Positions 38,101-47,734 of a stretch of DNA of 64,000 nucleotides are shown here, in pieces. Source of the DNA: Ianthella basta. Its lineage: Eukaryota; Porifera; Demospongiae; Verongiida; Ianthellidae. Position 1 is the first letter of the stretch. Every line of letters starts with the position of its first letter. A program made the position numbers and the translations under genes. Location of the stretch: positions 13,564,623 to 13,628,622 of the forward strand of contig OZ025868.1 in the NCBI GenBank assembly GCA_964019415.1, written 5' to 3'. The notes below the pieces were generated by a model. That model ran no database searches. It was not told the origin of the DNA and saw nothing but the letters and a program-made list of their open reading frames with translations.

Positions 38101-38823
38101 TACACAGCTGAACAGTCTGTATATTCTTCTGTCAACATTAAAGAGCTTCGTTGACGTCAAGCACCGTTCCTTTGATCTGATTAGTCTGCCGAAATCCCAA
38201 ATATTTTCCGGCAGATCCTATTTTACGGCATTTGTACCATAAATGGGCTGTCACTCTAGATCATACAAAGGCGTATAGGCTACCTCTTCTCGTCTACAGC
38301 ATGCGTTTGCTTCAATTTAACATCTGGTAAAGTAACTGTGTGATGGGTACTGAGTAGTACTACATTTGGTGTCTATGTGTGCATTGCATGATTGTATTAA
38401 TAGCTGATGTGCATATAGTTATTGAACAATACCAAATTATTCAGTTTGTCTTTGTGTACCTCAGAGTTCAGGCTACCAGTCATTTGTATGTGGTCTGGTG
38501 TGTACATATTTCATAGGCATTGGGACCAGGAGGAGGGGAGGGGCAGGGGCAGGGGGCCAATCATCTAATGTGAATTTGAACAGTTTGGTCCTCCCCCTCC
38601 TCCTCCCCAGTTTTGTAATTTTTCCAATGTCTATTCTGCGTGCATATATAGACATCAAAACTTCCAACTTGCTCAGTAAATGTTGCCCACTTCAAGTACT
38701 GATCTGTGATTCTACTTTCTTCCATCTACTACACTGAAGGTTCCCTTGGAAGTTATAACTGTTACCACTATGGAGCCCAGGCATGGAGTGTTTGTGAAGT
38801 ACGAATTCCGGAAATCAGCCTAA
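27109..38823 (+). CDS. CYP3-clan cytochrome P450 monooxygenase, 13 exons, complete
   Basis: Microsomal haem-thiolate monooxygenase. Exons: 27109-27191, 29634-29733, 31069-31124, 31368-31464, 31806-31937, 32484-32572, 32805-32980, 35360-35496, 36123-36341, 36418-36506, 37217-37354, 37467-37629 and 38740-38823. All have GT/AG ends and matching phases, giving 520 residues (CYP3A4 has 503). Seen: N-terminal membrane anchor (residues 4-24); proline-rich PKPKPF after it; C-helix WKRRRR (138-143); I-helix AGYETTS (325-331); K-helix ETLR (383-386); NPDRF; haem loop FGYGPRNCIG with ligand C463. The sequence is closest to the CYP3 clan. Substrate cannot be told; detoxification or secondary metabolism are typical. 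Several introns carry fossils and foldback elements, yet the frame is intact. Confidence 0.93.
27700..28930 (+). mobile_element. Fossil LTR-retrotransposon gag region in P450 intron 1
   Basis: The start (GTGGCAGCGGTGGGAT) resembles the leader after an LTR. It is followed by gag-like sequence with a SCAN-like capsid segment and one CCHC-type knuckle. This is typical of Ty3/gypsy-related elements of aquatic animals. The coding frame is broken in several places and no polymerase part follows. A possible LTR lies before it, about 27316-27700, but no partner was found. Old, inactive remnant. Confidence 0.6.
28930..29335 (+). mobile_element. LINE fragment: apurinic-type endonuclease (EEP) domain
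   Basis: Two motifs typical of non-LTR retrotransposon endonucleases lie in order: WYVGTWNIRKF near 28950 and GIKITALQETKW near 29085, the second with the conserved QE. An in-frame stop and a frame change lie between them, at about 29033. There is no reverse transcriptase downstream, so this is a 5' piece of a LINE (CR1/RTE/Jockey-like) embedded next to the gag fossil in P450 intron 1. Confidence 0.65.
29856..30345. mobile_element. Fossil Ty1/copia reverse transcriptase pieces in P450 intron 2
   Basis: The plus strand carries a copia-type RT segment with the YIDDI core and KDLGELRHFLAM. The adjoining DNA, to about 30300, reads as another part of copia RT (AFLNGELKKEVYMKQPEGF) on the minus strand. 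So two pieces lie in opposite orientations, a rearranged and broken remnant. Confidence 0.75.
30353..30428. repeat. Tandem 39-bp repeat, two copies
   Basis: GAGACATTGCATGATGTATG followed by CTTATTYCTGTAAACA occurs twice in direct succession, with one changed base. It directly follows the copia fossil. Confidence 0.85.
30440..30600 (+). other. Hammerhead-like motif downstream of the copia fossil
   Basis: A TATA-like CTATTTATAC is followed by CTGATGA, a GGCAGC/GCTGCC stem and GAAAC at about 30491-30522. This matches the strand order of a hammerhead ribozyme core. Stems I and III are weak, so catalysis is not established. Confidence 0.35.
31236..31316. repeat. CA-rich microsatellite in P450 intron 3
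   Basis: Interrupted (CA)n with GCACGTAC variants, just before exon 4. Confidence 0.9.
32030..32200. repeat. CA-rich microsatellite in P450 intron 5
   Basis: Long interrupted (CA)n with ATTCATG inserts. Open frames across it are artefacts. Confidence 0.95.
33673..33957. mobile_element. MITE with about 85-bp terminal inverted repeats
   Basis: The left end CTGGCTAGCTAGACTGTCCC and the reverse complement of the right end, CTGGCTAGCTAGACCGTCCC, agree. Homology continues inward to TAGTTCACACCTT. The element is non-coding; target duplication is unclear. Confidence 0.8.
34603..34790 (+). repeat. Dispersed CpG-rich repeat with a two-copy 43-bp array
   Basis: It shares CATGGTAAC and AGAAGCATTCCAATTGCTTCGC blocks with 725-845. 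Within it, GTACGTTGCGSRCAGAGC, a G run and TTATAAATCC occur twice in tandem. Confidence 0.65.
34908..35028. mobile_element. Palindromic hairpin element, CGCTTCGCACCC loop (member 1)
   Basis: The arm from ACTTAAATGGCCACCAATCGG pairs imperfectly with CTTGGTCGCCATTTAACTAT across about 55 bp. The GC-rich centre GGGCGCTTCGCACCCTCGAG contrasts with AT-rich flanks. The same centre type recurs at 41.9 and 63.0 kb. Confidence 0.7.
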
Positions 38824-39190
38824 TCCCACTGATTTCATGCCGAACTGAACCGTAACAATTCACTGCTTTGTACCCTTTTGCTGCCTAAGTATCATAGCTA
38901 GCTCACTGCTCATAGTCATTTTTCTCCTTTCCTCAGCTCAAACTTGAATGTAGCAGTCTTCGTTATTATTTTTATTCTATTTTTATAGTATTAATTATAT
39001 CTCATTGCCATGGCAATGGGCAGCTGGTTAATGGTGTGGTATATTGCGATGGTATGATAATGTTGCATAAATATTCAGAATATATATATACCCGCAAGAA
39101 GACTTGGGGATGTAAATCGATTAGACACCTTTGCACTAGTACTATATAGGTAGCAGCAATGCATTAAAGCAAAGCACTTTAATGCCAGGC

Positions 39191-40646
39191 TTAAAGGTCC
39201 ACTGTCACGGTTATACAAGTTGCTCTTATATGATAGATTATCGTCTAAAACCACCGAAAATCGCTGTTAGAGCGCTTCGAAATTCCCTGGTAGAGGGATA
39301 ATGGCTCACTTCCGGAAAATCGGCCGAAGAAATCCGCCATTTTGCTGTGACGTCACAGTAGGCTTGCCGTACACTTGTGTCTATGCTTGAACGTGTCACA
39401 CGCCGTGTGGGAAGACAATCGCCGACTGACTATTCATGTCCCTCTTGCTGATGAACTCGCCCCGATGCATCACAAATGCGTTGCTGGAGGATGTAGTAGG
39501 GCCAGTGGAGGCATAGATCTACGGTGGAGGCAACGGTCGCTGCTTCATTTCACGAAGAGCGATAGTCTGAAGAAGCGGTGGCCAGCAGCTGTTGGCAGGG
39601 TCTTTCTGTGCTTGGTAAGACTCTCCCGTAAGTTAGAGCGCCTTTCGGATTGCGACTGATGCCCTACCTGCCATTTCGCTGTTTCTTGGTGTAAATATTC
39701 TAGCAACAACCACTTTGTTCACTCTAGTACATCCGTCAGAATCCGAATGGCGCTTTAACTTACAGGAGAGTCTTTCCCAGCACAGAGAAATCCAATCGAG
39801 AAGACGACAAATCGCTACAAAGGACGAAAGGGTGATTAGTAGCTTTAGGATGACGAAAAAGGCGTCCCAGCCATTTCGATGCCCCCACGGGCACCTCCTG
39901 GTGTTCTGCGCAGCCGTTCTCAGTAGAGAGCAGGGACGGTTTTTCCTCTGAAGTCAGAACCTTTTGCTGTGACCAGAGCTTGTGTGTGCCCTACTACCTA
40001 GCAAGTAGGAGTGGAGAGATGCTTACGTCTCGCGATGTGCGAGCCAGTGACCTGAAATACGTGCCGAGTGCTCCGAAATATGTCTTCGGCACACTTCGTA
40101 TTTCAGCTGTTACGCCTTGTAGGAGGTGACAAATCATCTCTAGACTAGTGTACCATCTCTGTTTCGTATGCTCTTGTAACAGTCCAAGAATGGTGCGAAT
40201 CGGCGTTTGTAGGGCTGAGAACGGGCGTCACCCTATTATTGGTCGTGTCGCAAAATTGATGTCGTGCCGTACGGCTGCGCAACCCGCATGCCCAGCTCTA
40301 CTTCAGAAGCAGCAGGGGTATCTCCTTCATTGTCTCAAGAAGTTTCGCCTTCATTGTAAGATAAAGACTCGCAGGAGATAACGATTTCTTGTTCAGTCCG
40401 TTGACTGGCCTATTCTCCTCCATACTTGCGCAAACATTCCGGAGCCTACTGTGACGTCACGACGTTTTAGCATTGTTAGGACCGGAACACCGGAAACGCC
40501 CACGCATAATTGGTCTTTTTTGCGACTTTGCGCCCTCGTAACTCCCCCATCGTGAGGCAGAGCACACTGAAATGGGTATCATTGAAGATGTTTCACATAG
40601 CACTATCAATACGAAAATTTAAAAAAAATGCGACAGTGGACCTTTA
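39191..40646. mobile_element. DNA transposon, 1.46 kb, TTAA-flanked, with THAP-like finger remnant
   Basis: The ends read TTAAAGGTCCACTGTC and its exact inverse GACAGTGGACCTTTAA. The TTAA may be the target duplication or part of the inverted repeat. From about 39463 the plus strand encodes MHHKCVAGGCSRASGG then LHFTKSDSLKKRW, like the start of a THAP C2CH finger used by transposases. The frame is short and no catalytic domain is seen, so it is a decayed or non-autonomous copy. Inside, 39598-39660 and 39727-39800 form a second inverted repeat. The superfamily is unresolved: TTAA suggests piggyBac, while THAP suggests P-like. Confidence 0.65.
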
Positions 40647-41870
40647 AGAGTTATAGTATAATATATAGAAACAATTACATATATATTATCAGAAATTTTA
40701 CATGGAGCACTGACTCATTAATGTAAATCAGATTTACATGGAATCGACTGCACCAGCTTAATTCATTCTTGTGAAAGGCCTATAGGGTTAGGTAATTTTC
40801 ATGCTGATTGCTTTAATTTTCAGGCAGCTTCGAACGTGCATGTGGATTTTGGGAGACTAGCTGCCTTACATTCTGTTCCCTTGTCCCATACACCCATCCT
40901 TGCCCCCATGCAGACTAAGCTTATATCTAAACTGTGAATGCATTGATATGTACTCATGCATGCTTGCAGTGCTTATAGCTCTGGTCCATATAATATAACT
41001 GGAGCTACAGTCTATAGACATGCATTATTATGATATATAGTATGGTGATTGCGCAACTATAGGGATTTAAGCATTGGCAGGTGGTCCTATATATGTGATA
41101 TAGACCTGAAAAGAGGTCTGATATCACGATATCAAAGCTCTGATTGCGCAACAGGTCTGATATCAAGAAGGAATGTAATGAAACCAGAGCTAAATGTGTG
41201 TACTGTCAGGCGAAGCAGTCTTATCATTTTACTGTGGCCGTGACAATCAGTGCTGCGGAGGATCTTGACGCTCCAAGAAAAAACGCCACCGCTAAAAATC
41301 GTCGCAAGAAGGAAAGTCAGTTGGACAAGATACATGCGTAAAGGGACGTATTCTAGGAACCGAGCACTGAGTCCGGCTCTGTTGCGCGAAACTATGGCGT
41401 GGAAGACGCGCAGACACGGTTCGTTGAGCGACTTCTTCAGATGACGAAAACAAAGTCCAGCTGGATATCGTCGAAAGCTCTCAAATGCGGTTAAAATTGT
41501 CCCCTCTAGTTCTGAGTCCGCATCGAAGTCGGTGTTCTGCCAGAAAAGAAGCGTTTTCAGGACTCTCCGTCCAGCACCCTGTCACGGCCACAACCAAAAC
41601 TGCTGACTGTGCATTATTTTGAATTCGGTAATCTCATTGGTCAGCGTACTGCCAATAGGCGCGCAGTATTCTCATTGGTCAGCCCTGAAGCCTGTTGTGA
41701 CGTCACGGAGGCGTCTACTGAATGCAATGGTGCCGTAGCCCGTTTCAGAAGGATCAGTGACGTAATGCAGGCGCTTATGGAATGCAAATGGCGTCGTCGC
41801 CGGAGAGATCTAGGCTCGATATTGCCGCAGAAGGTTCGTTCCTGTTGCGCACTCACCATACTATATAAGA

Positions 41871-42010
41871 CATATAGTACGGTAGGTCCGTCTATAGCCT
41901 CTATATAGGACCTCTGCGCTCATATTTACCTCGGCGCTTCGCGCCTCGGTAAATATGTAAGCGCCTCGGTCCTATATATCGGCTATAGACCTCCCTACCG
42001 TACTATATGT
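41871..42010. mobile_element. Palindromic hairpin element, CGCTTCGCGCC loop (member 2)
   Basis: ATATAGTACGGTAGGTCCGT pairs with its inverse at the right end. The arms run about 60 bp to the centre TCGGCGCTTCGCGCCTCGG. Strong cruciform potential. Confidence 0.85.
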
Positions 42011-42395
42011 ATTACATATAAGTATATTTTTGACATACTATAGCAAAATTTATGATCATGATTGATAATTCTAAAACAGCCATGCAGCAATGTTAATGGC
42101 ATGGCTCACTGCGCATGCATTGCTGCAGAAACAGAACTGTGTGCATGCATCTGCATGATCATGCTCAGCTGTACGCACCAAAGGTTGAAAAACTTGCAGT
42201 ACCAGATCACTGTAATAGCAGGCAGGTCTTCTAGTTTGGCTTTAATGCATAAAATTTATAGCTATATAGGCCATCTTAATAAGTACACTGGGTGTATCAG
42301 GATGGCCAGTCCAAACAGAGACAATCCTTGGGTTCAATTTTGATCTGATCCTCAGTGCTAGCTTGCATTCTAAAGGGGCATATATACAAAGAAAT

Positions 42396-42481
42396 ATGGC
42401 CATCCTTGCGATGTTGTTCGGTGTTCCTGCATTTCTATTGGGACTACTGGATCTTCTATGTCTGGCTTGCCTCTACTACAG
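42396..42481 (+). pseudogene. Orphan P450 first exon (membrane anchor)
   Basis: ATG followed by 28 codons (MAILAMLFGVPAFLLGLLDL... ending ACLYYR) and a GTGAGC donor in the same phase as exon 1 of the complete P450 (ANIYYR). It is clearly paralogous. No second exon was found in the following 1.5 kb, where a decayed retroelement lies instead. It is probably the stump of a broken duplicate. A functional gene with distant exons is unlikely, because minus-strand galectins follow. Confidence 0.7.
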
Positions 42482-42673
42482 GTGAGCGGTGTTGTTGTTC
42501 ACCGATTGCCTAGCTAGCTAGCTATAAGTTGAGGAAGTGATAAACGTAGGCACAAATTATATCTATAGCCATTTTTGAAAGCACTAACACAAGGCTAACC
42601 AAACATTTGACCACACTACCCTAACCCTAAGGGCCATAGCTTGCTAGCTAGCTAACCCGTGTATACCAGATAT

Positions 42674-42684
42674 GTTGTGTGTGT

Positions 42685-42762
<78 letters not shown>
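42674..42762. repeat. TG microsatellite
   Basis: About 85 bp of (TG)n on plus, shortly after the orphan exon. Confidence 0.95.
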
Positions 42763-42763
<1 letters not shown>

Positions 42764-42949
42764 CATAGGCAACCCTGGCCTAATATATACCTGCAATAGG
42801 GAGTAATTCATTGATAAAGTTGCTACAAGTAGTGCAAAACTATGTATATGCTCATGGGGCACACGCTGCATTTCAAATGATACAACCTCTGTCCACACAC
42901 TGAACAGCTACTGGTATGTATGTCACTTAAAATTTGCAGTACTGGAGCT

Positions 42950-43052
42950 GCAAGTTCCAGGTACAGAGTAATACGACAGGAAACAGAGTGCCTGGCACTC
43001 TGCTTCCTGTTCACTACCAGCACCCTGTGTTTCCTCCAGGAAAAGCTGTGCA
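42950..43052 (+). repeat. Array-associated hairpin repeat, best copy
   Basis: Frame: CCAGGTACA, then CAGGAAACAGAGTGCC and its near-perfect inverse GGCACTCTGCTTCCTG, then TTTCCTCCAGGAAAAGCTG. Related copies lie near 26430, 46190, 48675 and 52970. Degenerate or tandem relatives lie near 12453, 15455-15670, 20790-20985 and 23798-23990. All face the same way, and most lie 0.7-1.7 kb upstream of a galectin start. Confidence 0.65.
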
Positions 43053-43189
43053 CATACGTACATTGGTCAGGCCACTGTACGCCTCCAAGCCAGATGCAAC
43101 ATCATTATGCACCCCCAAGAATGTTCCACTTTGTACCACTTTGCATGAAGACACTAGTTGCCACACTTGGAATCTTAAGTGCCATCACC

Positions 43190-43800
43190 AAGGTAGATTT
43201 ACCTGCACCTTTGTCCTTGGTGTCATGGTGGTCGTTCTTGAGGAGAATGGGCAGTCTGCAGTCTGGGTTTGTGCTGATTTAAAAACCTCAATTGAGCAGT
43301 TCTTCACAAAACCCGCCACCTCTCTAAGTTGTTGCCCCCCTCACTCAGCTAGCACTGTCAGGTGCCATTTTTGATATTCAATAAAATGGATGTCACAAAC
43401 TGCTTTCAGCAATATACCATGCATAGATCTAGAGACAGACATCCAGCTGATGACCTTTCATTGCCCCATTCTGCTTATCAAGTTATGTATAATTCTTGTG
43501 TTCCAGAGCACTTTCAACTTTGAGTGATATAGATATATTACTTGACAGCCTTAAGCCTCCCAGTATTCTGTGACTGTTTCATGATCATGACATCATCAAG
43601 TATGGAAGAGACGTCAACAGGAACAATTTATGCTCAAAGGATAATTTCTAGCCCATCCCCAGCGTATGTATACACCTCCATGCAGCCAGTGCTAACTTTA
43701 ACCAAGACGTGTCTACTATTAGATAAGGATATACCCTTTCAGCATACCCCTCCAACCTCCTGGCCGCCTTAAGTATTCGCAGGAGAAAGAGACCAAGATG
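43190..43800 (+). mobile_element. Fossil Ty3/gypsy reverse transcriptase, heavily decayed
   Basis: Pieces resembling consecutive RT blocks of gypsy-type elements follow in order on plus: an NG...VCxDL region, an FDI/TNCF region, an LTTF-like block and a DDI block. Many breaks; no LTRs found. Recognition rests on the order of weak motifs. Old, inactive. Confidence 0.45.
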
Positions 43801-44040
43801 CAGTGTCAGTGTCACAGTGAATTCATGATTATATTTAGTAAACTCGTACACACAGCAAATAATCTTTAGCATGCATGACCTCGACGCTTACATACCTTAT
43901 AATTATACATGGTACACATTTATATGTATCTATATAATCTATGCATGCTATAAAATGCTGTGCTATGCATTGTATATAATATTCAGCATTTGGCATCTAT
44001 ATAGTACGGGTGCCCATTACCAATACAGACACATACGGCT

Positions 44041-44508
44041 CTAGACAATACCACAGGTAGAATCATACTCAGAGCTTGCAAACTCCAACCGTGTCGCTTG
44101 TGTATTGGTGCGATAAGCATAAGTTGCCAGCTCCATTTGGTTGAGATTGATCAAAAAGTTAGTCTCCTGAGAACAAATCAGCCATTTCAAATCAGTGCCA
44201 GTAGTTGAATTGACACCAGTCACACGCTCTTCTGTCCCCCATATTCCTTTAATGCGAGTGTTGAGGATTACAGTGTCTTGCACTAGAGGGAATCCCCAGC
44301 TCACACGGTAGTCAACATGAAGCACTATGTCACCAGTTTCATCATACAAGTTGATTGAGGCCCTCCCTGTAGGAGGGGCTGTGTAGCCTACTTGAACACA
44401 ACTTCTAACACCAAAGCAATCAAAGTCAACAGACTGAGCATTTGTGTTCAACATTTGTCCCCCGATCACAGCCATCACAATGGAGATGAGGATTACAGAG
44501 GCTGCCAT
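44041..44508 (-). CDS. Secreted galectin-like protein (copy 8), altered C-terminus
   Basis: 155 residues with a signal peptide. The contact set is complete: H64, D66, R68, N83, W90, E93 and R95 (IWGTEERV). The protein ends EYDSTCGIV, where others end STxKxMCVVYSA. The last strand is thus shortened and rewritten, though a cysteine (C152) remains near the usual place. An extra C31 is present. It is closest to copies 5-7 although it lies 19 kb away beyond the P450 gene. A splice acceptor lies about 35 bp upstream of the ATG, and the promoter motif at 45303-45319. Possibly functional; the C-terminal change could weaken folding. Confidence 0.8.
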   Translation of the reverse strand: MAASVILISIVMAVIGGQMLNTNAQSVDFDCFGVRSCVQVGYTAPPTGRASINLYDETGDIVLHVDYRVSWGFPLVQDTVILNTRIKGIWGTEERVTGVNSTTGTDLKWLICSQETNFLINLNQMELATYAYRTNTQATRLEFASSEYDSTCGIV

Positions 44509-47254
44509 TCTAGTATTGGCTTAATTGAGCACTTGAGCTGCATGGACAAGAGAAATACATTGATTCATTTTATGCACTGTGGCAATGCGATGATCAGCAG
44601 TGAATGTATTACTCAGTATCAACAAGCACGTAGCATTAAGCTCGTAAGTGGGTCGACCACAGACAAGAAATGTTGCTTAAACTGTGCAGGAAACGAAACC
44701 CAAATCCTGAGTGTCGACCTCCTTGGGAACCTCTAGATCAGCTACGTATCCCCAGCCGGCTGTATATACAATAGCTGCGATCCCATTAATTGCGTTCGAA
44801 AGTATTGACGTCTTCAACACTAGCGCACTGAGCGCTAGTGCAGTTTACCGTGATCAAACGCTATGATAGGGCTATTGCTTCGCAAAATAAGCTTGATATG
44901 TCACAATCATAGGAGCAGAATAGGTAGACTAGCTCTTCGCAAGCTTGGTAGATATAGGGGTTCCTGTCCGATCGCCATAGAAATGGTGTATAATAAGTTA
45001 GCCCAAGATCATTCTGCTACAGTCCTGGTCCCAAGGCTATAACTTACTAGCTAAAATATACTTAACTTCTGTACAACTACTCGTATCCGTTGTAGCCAGC
45101 TAGCTATGTAGCGTTAACTTAAAGCCTTATTTCCTTATACATTTCCATTACGTGTGCGTGTATTCCAACACATGCTACTTACACTTGAGAAAAATCTCTA
45201 GCTTGTGCCAATCACAAGATACACGCTTGTCAATCTGTAGCCGGCACAAAAGCTTTGACCAGTAACCTTTGGTTGGAAGTGGCTCCGCCGCTGTGGCTAA
45301 CTGTATTCATAGCTTCCTGCTAAAATGTACATTTATCACTCTCGTATGAAGTTATAATGCATGTCTGGTATATAGCTACTGAGTTATCTGACAAACTGTG
45401 ATATTTTGGCAAGTATATCTGTTACAAAGTGAAGCACATCAAGAATGCTTAATACCCAAAGGAATAACTCAATCTTGTGCACTGAAACATATGCAATAGA
45501 TACAGTGAGTAGGTGAAAAGGCGACATAACTGTTATGTTGTCTACATCACAGGCGTCATGAGAACACAGCCACAGTCGCCTACAGGAGGATTGCGTCACT
45601 CGTTGCTGACAAGCAGAGCAAGCCATACAGCAAGATGCTGCACTGGCTTAGGTGCAGACTCAGTTTCTCCCTGCTCTGTTCAGCGGTCATGTGCCTTTGA
45701 GGGTCAAGATCTTCAGTCCGCAACCCTACCCACTCACCCTCTGCTACCATGGAGGTAGCCTGTGCCGAGGCAGTGTCCCATCTTAAGTTTAACAATGCAC
45801 GCAAAACTTCATTATTTGGCATGGACCTAGCTTGTCTCTTGTGTTTCACTACTGTATGTGTATATATTATTATTGTTATTAACATAACTGTACCCAAACC
45901 TTTTGGACAAGAGGAAACATTTGTACAATAATGGGAAAACTTGAAGCTTGCTGACATTTGTAGCTACTCTCGAGCTCCACAACCAGACCTGCATAGACCA
46001 ATGCAGGACCAATTATTTTCTAATGCTAAATTTTGTTGCTGCTAAACTTTGTATGCTAAGTAAGTGAAAGTGCTTATTTTTGGTCCATGTTTCTCAACAT
46101 CCTGCATTATATTGACCCTGACTTTCTACAAGTATATAAGGCATAATTATAGTCTTATAGCCATAATGGAGCTTAAAGATGCACATAAATATACAGGGCA
46201 CTAGTTGGAAAGGGAGCAGAGTGCATGGCACTCACTTTCCGGCTCTCTATCTGCACCTTCTGTTTCCTCCAGGAAAAGTGGTAACACCAATCTCATTGGC
46301 GGAATTTGAGCCATTTAAGTTGCAGCTGTAGCTAGCTTGTGAAATGGATGGTTACCTGCAGTGCATTGTGTCATTAGGCTGTTGAACTGAGAGCTCTTTC
46401 ACTTGTTTGTTTGTTTGTTTGTTGATACTTCTGCGCTATCATGCCAGAAGATATTGTAATGCCATCATTGTAATTGCATGCCATTATATATGCCTATTAG
46501 TATTGTGCATCGAGAGCGAGAGAAGCACAATTTCTACAATCTCAAGTGCTTGTGTACGTGCATACTGTTGATCAGGTTATAACCATGGTAGCTATTGCTA
46601 TGCACCCATCATGCATTTCTAGACACTGCATGCTAAATAATTCTATTTGAATTTCCAACAGGAAAAGAAGTTCAAGAAGTTAACAGTGTTCATAATTCTA
46701 AACATTTAGATGGAAGCAGATAATAACCACGGTGTAGAGGGCTGGTAGGAGTAAATCTAGTGATTATTAGCCCTTTGTTCAAGCAGATAATATAGAGGCA
46801 ACATGACCTTGTCTGTATATTATGGTTATGTATAATTATATTATATCGGTCTGTGCTATCATGCATAATTATGCTTGCTATACAGACTATATCATTCTTT
46901 CACTGTCTAACCATTTCAGCTGTTCTCTAGTTATGCACACTTTAATGGATGCAAACCTATGATTGTGCTCTTGATCAAAGCTAGTTCTTACATTATAGCA
47001 ACAACATGCACGCACAACTGCCTGCATGCATTGTAAACTTATGAACTTGACGGGGCATGTGGGATACATTCTAAGTTCCCCGATCTGTTTCACATCTGTT
47101 GAACAGATCTAAACAACCATAATTTACTCCAAACAATACACAATCAGTTCTTTTAAAACTACTAATACTGCATTCTTATAAAGTTATATTGAACTGCTAT
47201 TAGCTATAAAATATTAAGATTAATAATGAATGTCACTTTCTCTTGTTCAACAAG
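44509..47254. other. Spacer between galectin copies 8 and 9
   Basis: Holds the copy 8 leader region, a short palindrome (CACTAGCGC/GCGCTAGTG, 44818-44840), the copy 8 promoter motif and one hairpin repeat (about 46190-46288). From about 46341 it is the start of duplicon B. No other gene is recognised. Confidence 0.6.
45303..45319 (-). promoter_or_regulatory. Shared galectin promoter motif, copy 8
   Basis: CAGGAAGCTATGAATAC on the minus strand, matching the motif of copies 3-6. No clear TATA box follows. Confidence 0.5.
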
Positions 47255-47734
47255 TTAAGGCGAATATACTGCACACATCTGCTTAAGAGTAGAATCATAG
47301 CTATAGTTGTTATACTGAAAGCGAGATGGATTCGTAGTTGTGCGGTATTTGTAGGTACCCAGCTTCTTTTGGTTGAAATTGATTACAAAGTTGCTTTCCT
47401 GAGGACAAATCACAAATTCCGCCAAGGTACCAGGAGTTGATTTGACACCGGTCACTTGTTCTATTGGCCCCCATGTTCCTGAAAGCCGGCTGTCAAAGAC
47501 TACAGTGTCAACATAGCCATTCCAGTTTACACGGTAGTCAACGTGAAGCACAACATCACCACCTGCGTCCAACAAATTGGCCGCAGCCCTCCCTGTAGAA
47601 GGGACTGTGTAGGTAATTTCAACACACTCTCCAACAGAGAAGCTATCCAAGTCAATATGCTCGGTGTCTGCCTTCAACTCGTGCACCCCTGCCAAGGCAA
47701 CCACAATGCAGAAGAGAGTCGCAGAGGCTGCCAT
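47255..47734 (-). CDS. Secreted galectin-like protein (copy 9), sugar site altered
   Basis: 159 residues. Signal peptide up to about residue 22 (HELKADTEH follows). H64, D66, R68 and W88 are kept, but the Asn is D81, the Glu is I91 and the Arg is Q93 (TWGPIEQV). Half of the classical site is therefore gone. Cysteines are C37, C110 and C154, plus C9 within the signal. The internal ATG in CAGAATGGCAGCC context is preferred over the one 23 codons upstream, because the upstream part lies before the splice acceptor (CTGTATCTCAG). Donor CACG|GTAAGT at about 47960 ends the 5' exon; TATA box and motif lie at 48111-48159. Confidence 0.86.
   Translation of the reverse strand: MAASATLFCIVVALAGVHELKADTEHIDLDSFSVGECVEITYTVPSTGRAAANLLDAGGDVVLHVDYRVNWNGYVDTVVFDSRLSGTWGPIEQVTGVKSTPGTLAEFVICPQESNFVINFNQKKLGTYKYRTTTNPSRFQYNNYSYDSTLKQMCAVYSP

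Larger units (their letters stand above)
38824..42395. other. Transposon-derived spacer between the P450 gene and the orphan P450 exon
   Basis: No host gene is recognised. Contents: the TTAA-flanked element (39191-40646); a region from 41040 to 41860 with open but unrecognised short frames and TGACGTCA-like motifs; and a palindrome at 41871-42010. Confidence 0.6.

Noticed and set aside
41049-41908. Cluster of short frames on both strands at 41.0-41.9 kb
   Set aside because: No recognisable protein. The base composition and palindromes suggest transposon-derived DNA.
43100-43260. GAGKSTLVMAL on the minus strand, like an ABC or P-loop Walker A
   Set aside because: No Walker B or signature motif around it; the plus strand reads better as a decayed gypsy fossil.
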